Source: Rivularia sp. PCC 7116
GTDB lineage: Bacteria > Cyanobacteriota > Cyanobacteriia > Cyanobacteriales > Nostocaceae
DNA: 64,000 nucleotides
Assembly: GCF_000316665.1 (NCBI RefSeq)
Contig: NC_019678.1
Location: 7,659,001-7,723,000 of the forward strand
Reading direction: 5' to 3'
Every line of letters starts with the position of its first letter. Positions within the stretch are counted from its first letter, which is position 1. Both the position numbers and the translations under genes were made by a program. This document shows, in pieces, positions 54,389-63,861 of this stretch. The notes below the pieces were generated by a model. The model was not told the DNA's origin. It ran no database searches and was given only the letters and a program-made list of their open reading frames with translations.

Positions 54389-55048
54389 ATGCTATTCAAT
54401 TCAGCGAATCTGCCCTACTGGCTATTTTTGGGAATGGGAGTCTTATTATTTCTATTTGTAATTATCTCTGGTGGTGGAGATGATGACGTTGATATCGATA
54501 CGGATGTTGATGCCGACGCTGACTTTGATTTAAATGGTTTTGCGCTCTCGTGGATGGGGATTGGTAAAGCACCTCTAATTTTATTACTAGCTACCGATTT
54601 GAGTTTATGGGGCTTGTTTGGCTGGATGTTAAATGTCTGGTTGGGGGGAATCCTCGATCGAGTTCCTAGTGGTGGTTGGAATTTTATTGTGTTAATTTTG
54701 TCGATGTTTCTCAGTTTATTTACAGGGGGGCTAATTGCACGACCAGTTGGAAGAATTTTTGCTGAATTTGGCGAAGATACCAGTAGCGACCGCTTAATTG
54801 GTCGTAATGGTACGGTTAGTTCTGCCACTATTCCTGTAGAAAAACAAGGCAGAATCGGTCAAGTTGATGTCATCGATAAGTCTGGGAATTTGGTGACTAT
54901 TAATGCAAACATCCCGGAGTGGGCAACTGTTATTCCCCGTCACGGTGAAACAGTGATTGTAATTGATAGACAGCAAGATGTTTATTTTGCAATTGCTTCT
55001 AACAGCCCAGATCAAAATCATTGGCTCAGGGTTACAAATAAAAAATAA
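54389..55048 (+). CDS. YqiJ-like (DUF1449/NfeD-related) membrane protein
   Basis: A membrane protein with three hydrophobic segments (about 9-28, 60-80 and 94-118), an acidic cytoplasm-side stretch DDDVDIDTDVDADADFDL, and a C-terminal OB-fold (about 140-215: GRNGTVSSATIPVEKQGRIGQVDV..VTINANIPEWATVIPRHGETVIVI). This is the NfeD-like partner encoded before flotillins. The next gene, 12 bp away, is a flotillin, so the pair very likely forms a membrane microdomain complex. The ATG at 54389 is taken over a TTG at 54383. Confidence 0.88.
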   Translation: MLFNSANLPYWLFLGMGVLLFLFVIISGGGDDDVDIDTDVDADADFDLNGFALSWMGIGKAPLILLLATDLSLWGLFGWMLNVWLGGILDRVPSGGWNFIVLILSMFLSLFTGGLIARPVGRIFAEFGEDTSSDRLIGRNGTVSSATIPVEKQGRIGQVDVIDKSGNLVTINANIPEWATVIPRHGETVIVIDRQQDVYFAIASNSPDQNHWLRVTNKK

Positions 55049-55060
55049 CAATTGAAGAAT

Positions 55061-57064
55061 ATGCTATTTTGGTTAAATTTTATTGCATCATTACCGCAAC
55101 CTCCTGCAAATACTGTGGTAGCGCAGTTACCTGATATCGGCGAAAATGCATCTACATCGCTGAATCTAATTGTGGAAAAACCAGTAACAACACCTGCTTA
55201 TGTTTCTCAATTTTCTCAACCTGCTCTTACTCAAATAGGTGGAAGTTTAATTTTTCCTGGGATAATTGGCAGTCTAGTTGTACTTTTATTGCTCAGCGTT
55301 TTTGCATATACACGAATTTATGTGATTACTCCCACCAATGAAGCATTTGTCAGAACTGGTGGTGTTTTTGTGAAAAAGAAAACTGTATTTCTCAACGGTG
55401 GCTGCGTTGTGGTGCCTGGATTTCACGAACTAACTCGGGTACCTTTACGAGAAATTTCGATTAATGTTGAGCGTACAGGTAAGTTAGCAGTTCGCACTCA
55501 AGATTATCTGCGAGCCAATATGCGGGTAACTTTTTATGTTTGCATCAGTGCTAGTGAAGAAGATGTACAGATTGCTGCGGCTAGAATTTCTAGACAAGGA
55601 AAAATCTCATCGGAAGATATTAAAGAGGCTCTAGAAACCCGTGCTGATGATGCGATTCGAGCCGCTGCGAAAAAGAAAACCTTAGCAGAAATCGATTCGG
55701 ATAAATTAGGTTTTGCAGAAGAAGTTCTCAACTTGACTCAGCAAGATTTAAAGAAAGTCGGTTTAACTCTCAACAACATTGCAATTTCCGAAATCGAAGA
55801 AAGCGACACCTACGACACCAATAATTTCTTCGATGCTCAAGGTGTGCGTCTTCGCACGGAAACTATTCAGCGTTCAATTCAGCAAAAGCGCGAAGTGGAA
55901 TTAACAACCCAAGTCGCTATCGAACAAAAAGAATTAGATGCTCAAAAGCTATCGTTACAGATTTCTCAAGAAAAAGAAACAGCCGAATTAGAGCAAAAAT
56001 TACAGGTAGAAGCGCTAACAGCACAGCGAGAGCGGGAAATTCAAGAAGCTAAAGATAAAGAAGCTGCTGCAACTTTGCGTAGTAAGATTTTGCAGGATAA
56101 ATCTGTAGAAGAAGAAGAAATTCGCAAAAAATTATCGATTCAGCAAAGTCAAATTGAAGCCGATATTGCTTTAGAAGCCCGTAATAAACAACTGAAAATA
56201 GCCCAAACCGAGCAAAAACAAGAAGCCGAATTAGCCGAAATTACCCGACAACAAGCGGTACAATCCAATAAATTAGAAGCACAGGTACAGATAGCAGAAT
56301 CCGAAAAAGTTGCAAAACTAGCCCAAGAAGATTTAGCTATATCAATCGCGAATAAGAAAAAAGAAACCTTTTTAGCAGAAGCCGAACAAGTTCAAGCCCA
56401 AGAAGCGGTAAAAACAGCTAGTGAAACAGAAAAAGCCGAACGAAACAAAAATCTATCTTCAATTGCAGCCGAACAACAAGCTCAACAACGAGATATTAGC
56501 GAGCGTAAAGTTATTGAAATAGAAACTTTTCGCCGTCGCAAACAAGCGGAAATTGCTCAAGAAGCGGCAGAATTAGAAGCCGAATCAATTCGTATTCTTG
56601 CACAAGCCGAACGCGATAAAGCCTTAGCAGAAGCTGAAGGTATTCAAGCTAAAATTACCGCCGAAAACAGTATTAGCAATGCCAACCTGAGCGCTAAAAT
56701 TGTCACTACCCTTTGGCCGGAACTATCAGAAAAACTGCCAGAAATAGTCAGTTCTCTAGCACCACAACCGGGAGTTATTGGAAATACTAGAATTTACTCT
56801 TTTCCTGGTGCAAACGGTAACGGTAAAGGAGTCGAAGATATTAATAAATTAATGCTATCAACCAGCGGTATTTCGGTAATTAATAGTTTACTAGAAGAAG
56901 GTAATTTGGGAAAAATCATATCTCAAATTAGTAAATTAGTGCAGAATAAGAATGAAGTAAAAACAGATACTATAATTCCAGAAGTTGTAGAGGATTCAGT
57001 AAATAATTCAGTAGATAACTTAACAGAATCAAATTTTACAGATAAAGATTCTCAGATAAGTTAG
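55061..57064 (+). CDS. Flotillin-like (YqiK family) membrane scaffold protein
   Basis: An N-terminal transmembrane helix (about 60-83, FPGIIGSLVVLLLLSVFAYTR) is followed by a SPFH/band 7 domain (about 90-260, ITPTNEAFVRTGG, then RVTFYVCISASEEDVQIAA) and a long Ala/Glu/Gln/Lys-rich coiled coil (about 265-540). The C-terminal flotillin region contains NANLSAKIVTTLWPELSEKLPEI. Flotillins build ordered membrane domains and pair with an NfeD-like protein, here the upstream gene. The stop codon (57062-57064) lies inside the 10-bp direct repeat made by a MITE insertion. Confidence 0.93.
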   Translation: MLFWLNFIASLPQPPANTVVAQLPDIGENASTSLNLIVEKPVTTPAYVSQFSQPALTQIGGSLIFPGIIGSLVVLLLLSVFAYTRIYVITPTNEAFVRTGGVFVKKKTVFLNGGCVVVPGFHELTRVPLREISINVERTGKLAVRTQDYLRANMRVTFYVCISASEEDVQIAAARISRQGKISSEDIKEALETRADDAIRAAAKKKTLAEIDSDKLGFAEEVLNLTQQDLKKVGLTLNNIAISEIEESDTYDTNNFFDAQGVRLRTETIQRSIQQKREVELTTQVAIEQKELDAQKLSLQISQEKETAELEQKLQVEALTAQREREIQEAKDKEAAATLRSKILQDKSVEEEEIRKKLSIQQSQIEADIALEARNKQLKIAQTEQKQEAELAEITRQQAVQSNKLEAQVQIAESEKVAKLAQEDLAISIANKKKETFLAEAEQVQAQEAVKTASETEKAERNKNLSSIAAEQQAQQRDISERKVIEIETFRRRKQAEIAQEAAELEAESIRILAQAERDKALAEAEGIQAKITAENSISNANLSAKIVTTLWPELSEKLPEIVSSLAPQPGVIGNTRIYSFPGANGNGKGVEDINKLMLSTSGISVINSLLEEGNLGKIISQISKLVQNKNEVKTDTIIPEVVEDSVNNSVDNLTESNFTDKDSQIS

Positions 57065-57200
57065 CAATACTGCTCGGTTAAGGGGAGATCCTCCCTAACC
57101 CTCCTTAAAAAGGAGGGAATAAAGCCCCCTTTTTAAGGGGGTTTGGGGGATCTAAAAATTTTGTTCAATTCCTTAACCGAGCAGTATTGGATAAGTTAGT
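57055..57200. mobile_element. MITE with perfect terminal repeats and 10-bp target site duplication
   Basis: The element spans 57065-57190 (126 bp). Its ends are perfect 19-bp inverted repeats (CAATACTGCTCGGTTAAGG at 57065-57083, complement at 57172-57190). GATAAGTTAG flanks both sides (57055-57064 and 57191-57200) as a target duplication. The interior has a CCTTTTTAAGGGGG palindrome and no ORF. Confidence 0.92.
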
Positions 57201-57480
57201 TATCTTTTACTTACCTCAACTTACAAATAAACAATAAGAATTTACCGTCGCGCAGCATTATCATTCAATTGGTGCGTGACGGCATTATGATAATTATTAA
57301 TTAATCAAGAAAAATTATTTTAGCCGTCACAGCACCCTACATTTTTTTAGTTGGAAAAGAATAAATAATTATCACCCATTACCCATTACCCATTACCCAT
57401 TCCCCAATTCCCAATTACCCATTCCCCATTCCCAATTCCTTAATTCTGGTAACATATATGGGAAAAATGAGGCAATTGTA
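57201..57480. repeat. Repeat-rich spacer before rph
   Basis: It contains a GTCGCGCA..GGTGCGTGACGG / AGCCGTCACAGCACCCTACA element (57244-57345), related to the interior of the 124-bp MITEs, and a run of CCCATTA and CCCAATT heptamers at about 57373-57443. Confidence 0.65.
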
Positions 57481-58224
57481 ATGGTGTGGCAGCGTCCCGA
57501 TGGTAGACAAGCTAATGAACTTCGTCCAGTAATTTTTGTCAAAGATTTTACGCGCTATGCTGCCGGTTCGGTTTTGGCAAAGTGTGGTGACACTCAAGTA
57601 CTTTGTACCGTTAGCGTTAGCGAAGGTGTTCCCAGATTTCTCGCGGATAGCGGTAAAGGTTGGTTAACAGCCGAGTATCGAATGTTGCCCGGAGCGACTC
57701 AACAGCGACATAATAGAGAAACTATTAAATTATCCGGAAGAACCCAAGAAATCCAGAGATTAATAGGACGTAGTTTGCGAGCAGCCTTAGATTTTGAGGC
57801 ATTGGGAGAGCGTACCTTGACGGTAGATGCCGACGTACTGCAAGCAGACGCTGGAACCCGCACTACCTCAATCACTGGTGGATTCGTAGCACTGGCGATC
57901 GCCATTTCTAAGTTAATGAACGAAGGTGTTTTGGAACGTTCTCCATTAATAGGACAAATCGCCGCAGTTTCAGTTGGCTTATTAGAAGGAGAAGCATTTT
58001 TAGATTTAAACTATCCCGAAGACGTTGCTGCCGAAGTCGATTTCAACGTAGTCATGAATCAAAATCAACAAATTATCGAAGTTCAAGGTACAGCAGAAGA
58101 AGGTAGTTTCAGCCGCAATCAACTAAATAGCTTAATGGATTGTGCTGAAAAAGGAATTGAGGAATTATTAGTCGCACAGCGAGAAGCCATTCCGCAATGG
58201 GAATTGGTAATTGGTAATGGGTAA
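57481..58224 (+). CDS. rph: Ribonuclease PH
   Basis: A phosphorolytic 3'-5' exoribonuclease that trims tRNA 3' ends. The family marks are all visible: [13 protein letters not shown] at the start, [76 protein letters not shown] and the [19 protein letters not shown] block. At 247 residues it is slightly long; the last residues (WELVIGNG) are spelled by a GGTAATT-type heptamer array that continues past the stop. Confidence 0.96.
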   Translation: MVWQRPDGRQANELRPVIFVKDFTRYAAGSVLAKCGDTQVLCTVSVSEGVPRFLADSGKGWLTAEYRMLPGATQQRHNRETIKLSGRTQEIQRLIGRSLRAALDFEALGERTLTVDADVLQADAGTRTTSITGGFVALAIAISKLMNEGVLERSPLIGQIAAVSVGLLEGEAFLDLNYPEDVAAEVDFNVVMNQNQQIIEVQGTAEEGSFSRNQLNSLMDCAEKGIEELLVAQREAIPQWELVIGNG

Positions 58225-58268
58225 TTGGGAATAGGGGATTGGGCATTGGGCATTGGGCATTGGGAATA
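58203..58268. repeat. Heptamer repeats at the rph 3' end
   Basis: GGTAATT units give way to TTGGGCA units, four copies with slight variation. The array starts inside the rph coding end. Confidence 0.8.
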
Positions 58269-58460
58269 GTTTGGAGTAGGAAGTAGCGAGTGAAGGATGT
58301 GGTTACTTTACAAGAAAGCTTCCCCCTCTCCCCCCTCTTCCCCCTCTCCCCCATGCCCAATTCCCAATATTCATTCTTAAAAGTTTCACAAATAAGAAGC
58401 AAAATCTAAATATCAACGGTATCGTTATCCCAGAAGTAACCTAGGTTGTGAAGAAAACTG

Positions 58461-59183
58461 ATGACCAAAAAAGTTGAAGTATTACCGGATAAGAAGGCTT
58501 TGGTAGAAAGAGCGCTTTCTCTAATTTTGTCGAAGGTAGACACTGCTATTCAACAGCGCGGACGTTTCACTATTGCGTTGTCTGGTGGTAGCACCCCAAA
58601 ACCTTTGTATGAGGCATTAGGTAAGCAACAACTACCTTGGGATAAAATTCACGTACTTTGGGGAGACGAGCGTTATGTAGCCGCAGATCATCCCGATAGC
58701 AATCAGTTGATGGCGCGTACTGCTTGGTTAGATCGAATTGATATTCCAGCAGAAAATATCCACGCAATGCCCACCGATGCATCTAATCCCGCAGAAGCTG
58801 CCGCTCAGTACGAACAAGAATTACAAAAATTGTTTAACTCTAAGCCAGGAGAGTTTCCCGCAACTGACGTTATTTTGCTAGGAATGGGTGATGATGCCCA
58901 CACCGCGTCTTTGTTTCCTAACACAGAGGCATTGAAAGTTACCGATAAGCTCGTTACAGTAGGCAACAAAGATAGCTCTGTACGTCTAACTTTTACTTAT
59001 CCATTTATTAATGCTGCTGAATGCGTCATGTTTTTAGTTGCTGGCGAAAATAAAAGGGCGGCTCTAGCTGAAGTTTTTGCACCAACAGCATCTGAAACGA
59101 CTTACCCTTCTCGTTTGATTCAACCCCAAAAAGAAATGTGGTGGCTTTTAGATGAGGCTGCTGGTGCGGAAATCAAACTTTAA
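58461..59183 (+). CDS. pgl: 6-phosphogluconolactonase
   Basis: Second enzyme of the oxidative pentose phosphate pathway, hydrolysing 6-phosphogluconolactone. The family motifs are FTIALSGGSTPKPLYEALG at about 36-54, HVLWGDERYVAADHPDSNQ at about 69-87, and VILLGMGDDAHTASLFPNT at about 139-157. The 240 residues are full length. The start ATG at 58461 gives MTKKVEVLPDKKAL. It lies 237 bp after rph and 97 bp before the FHA gene; no other pathway gene is nearby. Confidence 0.95.
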   Translation: MTKKVEVLPDKKALVERALSLILSKVDTAIQQRGRFTIALSGGSTPKPLYEALGKQQLPWDKIHVLWGDERYVAADHPDSNQLMARTAWLDRIDIPAENIHAMPTDASNPAEAAAQYEQELQKLFNSKPGEFPATDVILLGMGDDAHTASLFPNTEALKVTDKLVTVGNKDSSVRLTFTYPFINAAECVMFLVAGENKRAALAEVFAPTASETTYPSRLIQPQKEMWWLLDEAAGAEIKL

Positions 59184-59280
59184 CGGCGAAATTGTAAGTA
59201 ATTGTTAAAATCAAAAGCGACAGATGCTCGTCTGCTTGCCAGCACTCTTTTACGATGAACTTGAAAAAAGGTTTAATTCC

Positions 59281-60249
59281 ATGATTGTTTGCCCGAACTG
59301 CAATCATCCCAACCCAGATGGCGCTGTCCAATGCGAAGCTTGCTATACTCCCCTACCGGCAACTACTAGCTGTCCGGGCTGTGGGGCAACCGTACAGGCA
59401 GATGCGTCTTTTTGCGGACAGTGTGGTTATAATTTACGCTCGGCGAATAGCGGAGTCGAACCAACCGTTGCTCCCAATCATCCAGTAGAGGCGCCGCCTT
59501 CAGGTAGCCCTGCAACTGCTAATGTAAACCCTGTAGAAGCTTCTGCTTTACCACCAACAGCAGTAGCAACTCCCCAAGGACTGCAAATGCCTTCTAATGA
59601 AGGTAGCCCCCCACCAACTATTCCCTCAGAACCTGTAAGTGGGGAACAAGAAATACCTACTCCTCCTCCGGTAGTGACACCACCGCCGGTTAATGTTGCC
59701 GAACCTACACCTGCCTCAAAAGAGGATGAGGAAGAAGAAGCTTCTTTCTTTGAGGCATTACCAGATCTAACAATAGAACCTGCACCTGCAACTGAACCGG
59801 AAGAAACTTCACCTGCACCTGCACCTGTAACCGAACCGGCACCAGCAAACGAACCCGCAGCAGCACCCATTGCGTCTGCACCTCCCGCGACTCCTTCTCC
59901 CTCTAGAACACAATTACAGCAAGTAAGCGCTCGCTTGGTTCACGTTAAAAGCGATACACAAGTAGAACTGCCGCAAAATCTTTCCGTCATTCATATCGGT
60001 AAAGCAAACGATCGCGTTCCTCCCGATATTGACGTTTCTGGATTTGAAAACTCGGAAGTTGTTTCGCGAATTCATGCCGATATTCGAGTAGAAGGTGACG
60101 CTTACTACATTGAAGATGTCGGAAGCTCCAACGGTACCTACGTTAATGGAATGTCGCTACTGCCCGGAAATCGTCACCGTTTGCGACCAGGCGATCGCGT
60201 CAGTATGGGTAAAGGAGACTTAGTAAGTTTCTTATTCCAGATTTCTTAA
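59281..60249 (+). CDS. Double zinc ribbon and FHA domain protein
   Basis: From the ATG at 59281: two N-terminal zinc ribbons (CPNCNHPNPDGAVQCEAC and CPGCGATVQADASFCGQC), a long Pro/Ala/Glu/Thr-rich disordered linker (about 60-220), then an FHA domain (about 228-322) with the phosphothreonine-binding signature SRIHADIRVEG and VGSSNGTYVNG. FHA domains bind phosphothreonine, so a Hanks-type kinase such as those in this window is a plausible partner. The in-frame ATG at 59224 is upstream of the AAAAAAGG ribosome binding site and is rejected. Confidence 0.92.
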   Translation: MIVCPNCNHPNPDGAVQCEACYTPLPATTSCPGCGATVQADASFCGQCGYNLRSANSGVEPTVAPNHPVEAPPSGSPATANVNPVEASALPPTAVATPQGLQMPSNEGSPPPTIPSEPVSGEQEIPTPPPVVTPPPVNVAEPTPASKEDEEEEASFFEALPDLTIEPAPATEPEETSPAPAPVTEPAPANEPAAAPIASAPPATPSPSRTQLQQVSARLVHVKSDTQVELPQNLSVIHIGKANDRVPPDIDVSGFENSEVVSRIHADIRVEGDAYYIEDVGSSNGTYVNGMSLLPGNRHRLRPGDRVSMGKGDLVSFLFQIS

Positions 60250-60370
60250 TTAAATATGTGATTTCACTTATTTATATTTTGAATTACTTTTGATTCTGTA
60301 AATACAGAATTCAGGAAAAACATCAAAAGTCAAAAGTGATATTGCAGATAAATTAGTAAAGACAGAATTT

Positions 60371-60407
60371 AACCCCTCTCTAATAATTAAGAGAGGGGTT
60401 TTATATT
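60371..60407 (+). terminator. Intrinsic terminator after the FHA gene
   Basis: AACCCCTCTC pairs perfectly with GAGAGGGGTT across a 10-nt loop, followed by TTATATT. It is 120 bp past the FHA stop codon. Confidence 0.7.
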
Positions 60408-60681
60408 ATTTCTATCAAGGGCAGTGGAAAGTCGGCAGTCGGCAGTGGTAACCCCATAAATAAGGGTTTCTTCGAGAAAGGCATATTTTTCCTCGTACTA
60501 CGTATATTGCAAAAAAATGTTGTGCTGCATTCATAAATAAATAATGGTGCTAAACATTCAGGAAACTGCAATTAATATTGCTGAAAACATCATTATAATT
60601 GGCACTTTAAACACTTGATTTAACTAATTCATTTAAATGATTATAAGTAAGATTATTGTCACAGTATATTTACTAAATAAA
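60408..60681. other. Spacer without a gene
   Basis: AT-rich. A few GTCGGCA units near 60431-60447 hint at another heptamer repeat. It should contain the promoter of the next gene. Confidence 0.45.
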
Positions 60682-61164
60682 ATGAATAAATCTATTACCG
60701 CTTTCACTCTAATAACTCTAACAACTCTTGCTTCGATGATTCCTACTGTGGCTTTAGCTGGTAGCTATAAAGGAAAGTGTTTTAATAAGCTTGAAGGAGA
60801 CATGGATAAATGCCATGTGACTATTGATGGCGGCAATATTTATATAAACATGAGAAAGGCTAGCAACCAAACAGCGAATCAAGTCATCCCAGCAAGCGCT
60901 ATTGAAAAAGTTGAACGAAGTAAATCCGCAAAGCGTCTTGGTAAAACCGCTATCTGGACTACCCTGGCATTTGGTCCTTTGGGCTTACTACCATTAGCTT
61001 TTAAAAAGAAGAAAATGACCTACGTTGTTCAATTCAAAAATGAAAAAGATAACAAATCAGAAGGAGCAGTTTTTACTATTAAACGTAGTAAAACCCCGTT
61101 AGCTGACATCGATTTGAAAAATCTTGGTGCGGAAGTTGTTAATGTGGATGCTGTCGCGCAATAA
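60682..61164 (+). CDS. Small exported protein of unknown function
   Basis: From the ATG at 60682 the protein has a signal peptide (MNKSITAFTLITLTTLASMI, cleavage after ALA) and a mature part of about 135 residues. A Cys pair (KGKCFNKLEGDMDKC) near the new N-terminus could form a disulfide. A hydrophobic stretch (TAIWTTLAFGPLGLLPLAF, about 89-107) followed by KKKK suggests a membrane hairpin or anchor. I do not recognise the family. The frame extends upstream to 60637, but that start has no ribosome binding site and would spoil the signal peptide. Confidence 0.7.
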   Translation: MNKSITAFTLITLTTLASMIPTVALAGSYKGKCFNKLEGDMDKCHVTIDGGNIYINMRKASNQTANQVIPASAIEKVERSKSAKRLGKTAIWTTLAFGPLGLLPLAFKKKKMTYVVQFKNEKDNKSEGAVFTIKRSKTPLADIDLKNLGAEVVNVDAVAQ

Positions 61165-61345
61165 GAAAGTAGTTTATATTTTGTAGGTTGGGTTTTTGGT
61201 AGAGTAACCCAACTTGACCTTATTTACCAGGGTAAAACATCATCTCAAGGAAGCAATTTTTACAGGCATCGCCTATATTTTTCGGTAGATGGAATCTCCA
61301 GGATAATGTTGTATCCTTGTCCCTGTTTGTAAACAGGTGAATGCG

Positions 61346-61801
61346 ATGAAATTTCTACTCAGTGGTGTAATTGTTACTTTGGGGCTGTTACCAACAACTG
61401 TACAAGCGCAACAGCAATCGCTTAATACTCAAGTTGCAGTCATGGTAGAAGCATTACGATTAGCTGCGCCGAACACGGGTTCAACAGATGATGGATATTA
61501 CAGCGAATGGCAAGTTAAACCAGAAACTTTGAAAAGTTGGTCAAAATTTTGTTTTAAAAATGAAGTTTCACCAGCAGAGTTTGAAAACAACTCCCAATTA
61601 GCTCGTCAAGTCGTTAGTTGTGTCGTACAGCGAGAGTTAAAAGGACAATTAGAAGCTACAAATAAGAATCAAACAGAAGCCGTGCGCGGTACAGCTTGTT
61701 GGTGGATGACTGGTAAATACCAAGGCTGCGATAGTGGTTTTAGTGCAGATTATGTCAAAAAAGTTTTGGACTATTATCAAAAACTAAAAGTAAGTACCTA
61801 G
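61346..61801 (+). CDS. Small exported protein of unknown function with four cysteines
   Basis: The signal peptide MKFLLSGVIVTLGLLPTTVQA is well formed and AGGTGA precedes the ATG at 61346. The mature protein (about 130 residues) has cysteines in KFCFK, VSCVV, TACWWM and QGCDS, so two disulfides are possible, and the motifs WCFK-like and CWWMTGKYQGC. It is probably periplasmic. I do not recognise the family. Confidence 0.72.
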   Translation: MKFLLSGVIVTLGLLPTTVQAQQQSLNTQVAVMVEALRLAAPNTGSTDDGYYSEWQVKPETLKSWSKFCFKNEVSPAEFENNSQLARQVVSCVVQRELKGQLEATNKNQTEAVRGTACWWMTGKYQGCDSGFSADYVKKVLDYYQKLKVST

Positions 61802-62063
61802 ATTTTTGTTAGGGCTTACTTACGTCAAGCTCTCCTTTTTAAGGGGAGCGAGCAACAAGCGTCGATGAATTAAAACTATCAGCACCTGATTTTATCCCAT
61901 TTATTTGATTAAATACATTTTTAATACCTGATTTTATCCCATAGATAGTTTATTTCCTCTATCACATAATAAATATCAAGCGAGGAGTAATGGTTTATCG
62001 TCGAAGGTATTTTTCTTAATTGATAAACCTCTTTCACAAACTATCTTTTTGGGAGTCTATTAA
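61802..62063. other. Spacer with a short direct repeat
   Basis: CCTGATTTTATCCCAT occurs twice (61886-61901 and 61928-61943). No gene. GGGAG about 10 nt before the next ATG is its ribosome binding site. Confidence 0.5.
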
Positions 62064-62384
62064 ATGATTAATTCAGTTCTACCTAAATTTTCCTTATTTT
62101 TAACATCAACAATTGCTGCGGTTAGCTTCTATGCTGCACCAGGAATCGCTCAAACTACACCTGAATCGCTATCACCAACTAAGGTAGAGAAAAACCAAGA
62201 TGTACGCGAGATTACGCCATCATTAAATCCTAGTATGGGTACTGTATTGAAAGCCAAAGATTGTCCGGAAGGTACCTATTTAGTTATGTTTAAAATGCCA
62301 GTTTATGACGATAGCGGGCTGTTTGTTGTTGGTCATAAGCTTGTACCTTATTGCATTGATGAAAATACCGTTCCTGCTGGCTAG
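62064..62384 (+). CDS. Small exported protein of unknown function
   Basis: A signal peptide (MINSVLPKFSLFLTSTIAAV, cleavage after IAQ near residue 30) leads to a 75-residue mature protein with two cysteines (KDCPEG and PYCIDE) and a beta-rich end (TYLVMFKMPVYDDSG). No family recognised. It is third in a run of exported small proteins, each apparently with its own leader region. Confidence 0.68.
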   Translation: MINSVLPKFSLFLTSTIAAVSFYAAPGIAQTTPESLSPTKVEKNQDVREITPSLNPSMGTVLKAKDCPEGTYLVMFKMPVYDDSGLFVVGHKLVPYCIDENTVPAG

Positions 62385-62428
62385 TTTTTAGCTTACATTA
62401 CAGGTAAATTTAAACCCCTCTCTAGTGG

Positions 62429-62600
62429 GAGCATCCCAATTTTAAATAAATACTTTATCCGACACCCGCTTATGGGTGCGGCTACAAAAACAAAGCCCAC
62501 CTACGTGGGCTATGAGAGTTTCCAAGCCCACACAGGTGGGCTTCGTAGTATTAGCCCCAGGCTTATAGCCTGCGGGCTTTTTGCCTGCATTGGGATGCTC
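62429..62600. mobile_element. MITE-like element, 172 bp, with GAGCATCCCAAT ends
   Basis: Perfect 12-bp inverted ends (62429-62440 and 62589-62600). The interior has AAGCCCACCTACGTGGGCT and CCCCAGGCTTATAGCCTGCGGG hairpins, as in the copy at 15847-16014. It splits what looks like an AACCCCTCTC terminator hairpin. Confidence 0.8.
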
Positions 62601-62646
62601 TCTCTCTAATAACTCAAGAGAAGGGTTTATTATTATCAATTAAGAC

Positions 62647-63429
62647 TCAAGCTTTCTCAAAAATCAACAGTTGAGTTGTAGCTAAGTTTGTCGGTAAATT
62701 CCAACGATAAGCTAAGTTATTTAGTTGCAAAAGACAATTTCTTGGTACAGATGTTAAACGTCGCTGGATTTCTGATAATTCTCCAATATGGCAATGCTTT
62801 AAGTTCAACTTCTTGGTAGCAAGATACTCAGCAATTGCCGTCTTCTCAAATCTCCATAGCCAAATCTTCTCGTCATTCATGTTGTACAAAACACCGTCAC
62901 CTAATTGCAGATGTTGCAAGTCTGTAAGTGGCTTCCGTGCTATGAATCGCATCAAAGACTCAATGTTATGATCCACTGCTGTCTTATTCGTTATGTACAG
63001 AGCCAATTTACCTCCAGGTTTAACAATACGAGCAAGTTCGTTCAAGGCTTTTTCAACATCCCGAATGTGGATGATAACTCCCCAAGAAAAGACATAATTA
63101 AATGAATTATCCGGAAAATCTAGCTTAGTCAAATCTTTTTGATAAAACTCTATTTTGTCAGCAACATTTTCCGCCTTCGCACGTTGCTGAGCTTCACTGA
63201 GCATAGTATTAGAGATATCGATGGCACATACACGATAACCTGCCTTTGCAACTCGAATGCTATGTACACCAGGCCCGCATCCGGCATCAAGAACTGTTGC
63301 ACCAGGCTCAACTTCCATCATCTTGAGCATATCGATAATTGCCCAATCGTAAAATTTTAAAGCAATAGGATGATAGTAATCCTCATCCCATTGTTTGACA
63401 GTTGATTCTGCTTCAAAAACTGCTTTCAT
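62647..63429 (-). CDS. SAM-dependent methyltransferase (class I)
   Basis: The Rossmann-fold methyltransferase signature is clear: motif I VLDAGCGPGVHS at about 45-56, the acidic residue in AIDIS, motif II in FYQKDLTKLDFPDNSFNYVFSWGV and motif III RIVKPGGKLALYI. The C-terminal 90 residues form a variable substrate-binding region. The ATG at 63429 is preceded by AGGTGA and chosen over GTG at 63438. The 261 residues suit a small-molecule methyltransferase. The substrate cannot be deduced, as the neighbours give no pathway. Confidence 0.9.
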   Translation of the reverse strand: MKAVFEAESTVKQWDEDYYHPIALKFYDWAIIDMLKMMEVEPGATVLDAGCGPGVHSIRVAKAGYRVCAIDISNTMLSEAQQRAKAENVADKIEFYQKDLTKLDFPDNSFNYVFSWGVIIHIRDVEKALNELARIVKPGGKLALYITNKTAVDHNIESLMRFIARKPLTDLQHLQLGDGVLYNMNDEKIWLWRFEKTAIAEYLATKKLNLKHCHIGELSEIQRRLTSVPRNCLLQLNNLAYRWNLPTNLATTQLLIFEKA

Positions 63430-63861
63430 AGAACTCACCTACGAATAAATGAAACTTATCGACTAAGTAGATAAGCTTAAATAAAGGTAATTCTGTTTAT
63501 TCACAAGGTTAAATTTCACTCTCAGGTGCGGCTTAGTATTTCTTAGAGAGGGAACTGAAATCAAACATTACTGAAAACCTCTTGTAAACAAAGAATACCA
63601 AGGGTTTCGAGCTTATTACTTTTTTACATTATTGATTTTATTTGTACCGATTTAATTCTAAACCGTTTTTAGAATGATATCTAATTAGCTTCTAGCTGTA
63701 TGTAAGATAAAATACATTGTTATATAAGTTCTAGATGTGCTTCGCAGTATCATCAATAAAAAGCCAAACCCTACCATACTTTTTTGTGACGGTAGATAAA
63801 TCTGCCCGCGCCACATCCCGCCCATGAATGTGGTGAGCGCCGCGACAATTACTGTAATTGA
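63430..63861. other. Spacer without a convincing gene
   Basis: AT-rich, about 430 bp between the methyltransferase start and the heptamer array. An open frame (63685-63903, minus) begins inside the heptamer repeat and has no family resemblance, so I do not call it. Confidence 0.5.

Noticed and set aside
62442-62639. Minus-strand open frame of 65 codons
   Set aside because: It lies almost wholly inside the MITE at 62429-62600; the similar frame at 15763-15960 overlaps the other copy.
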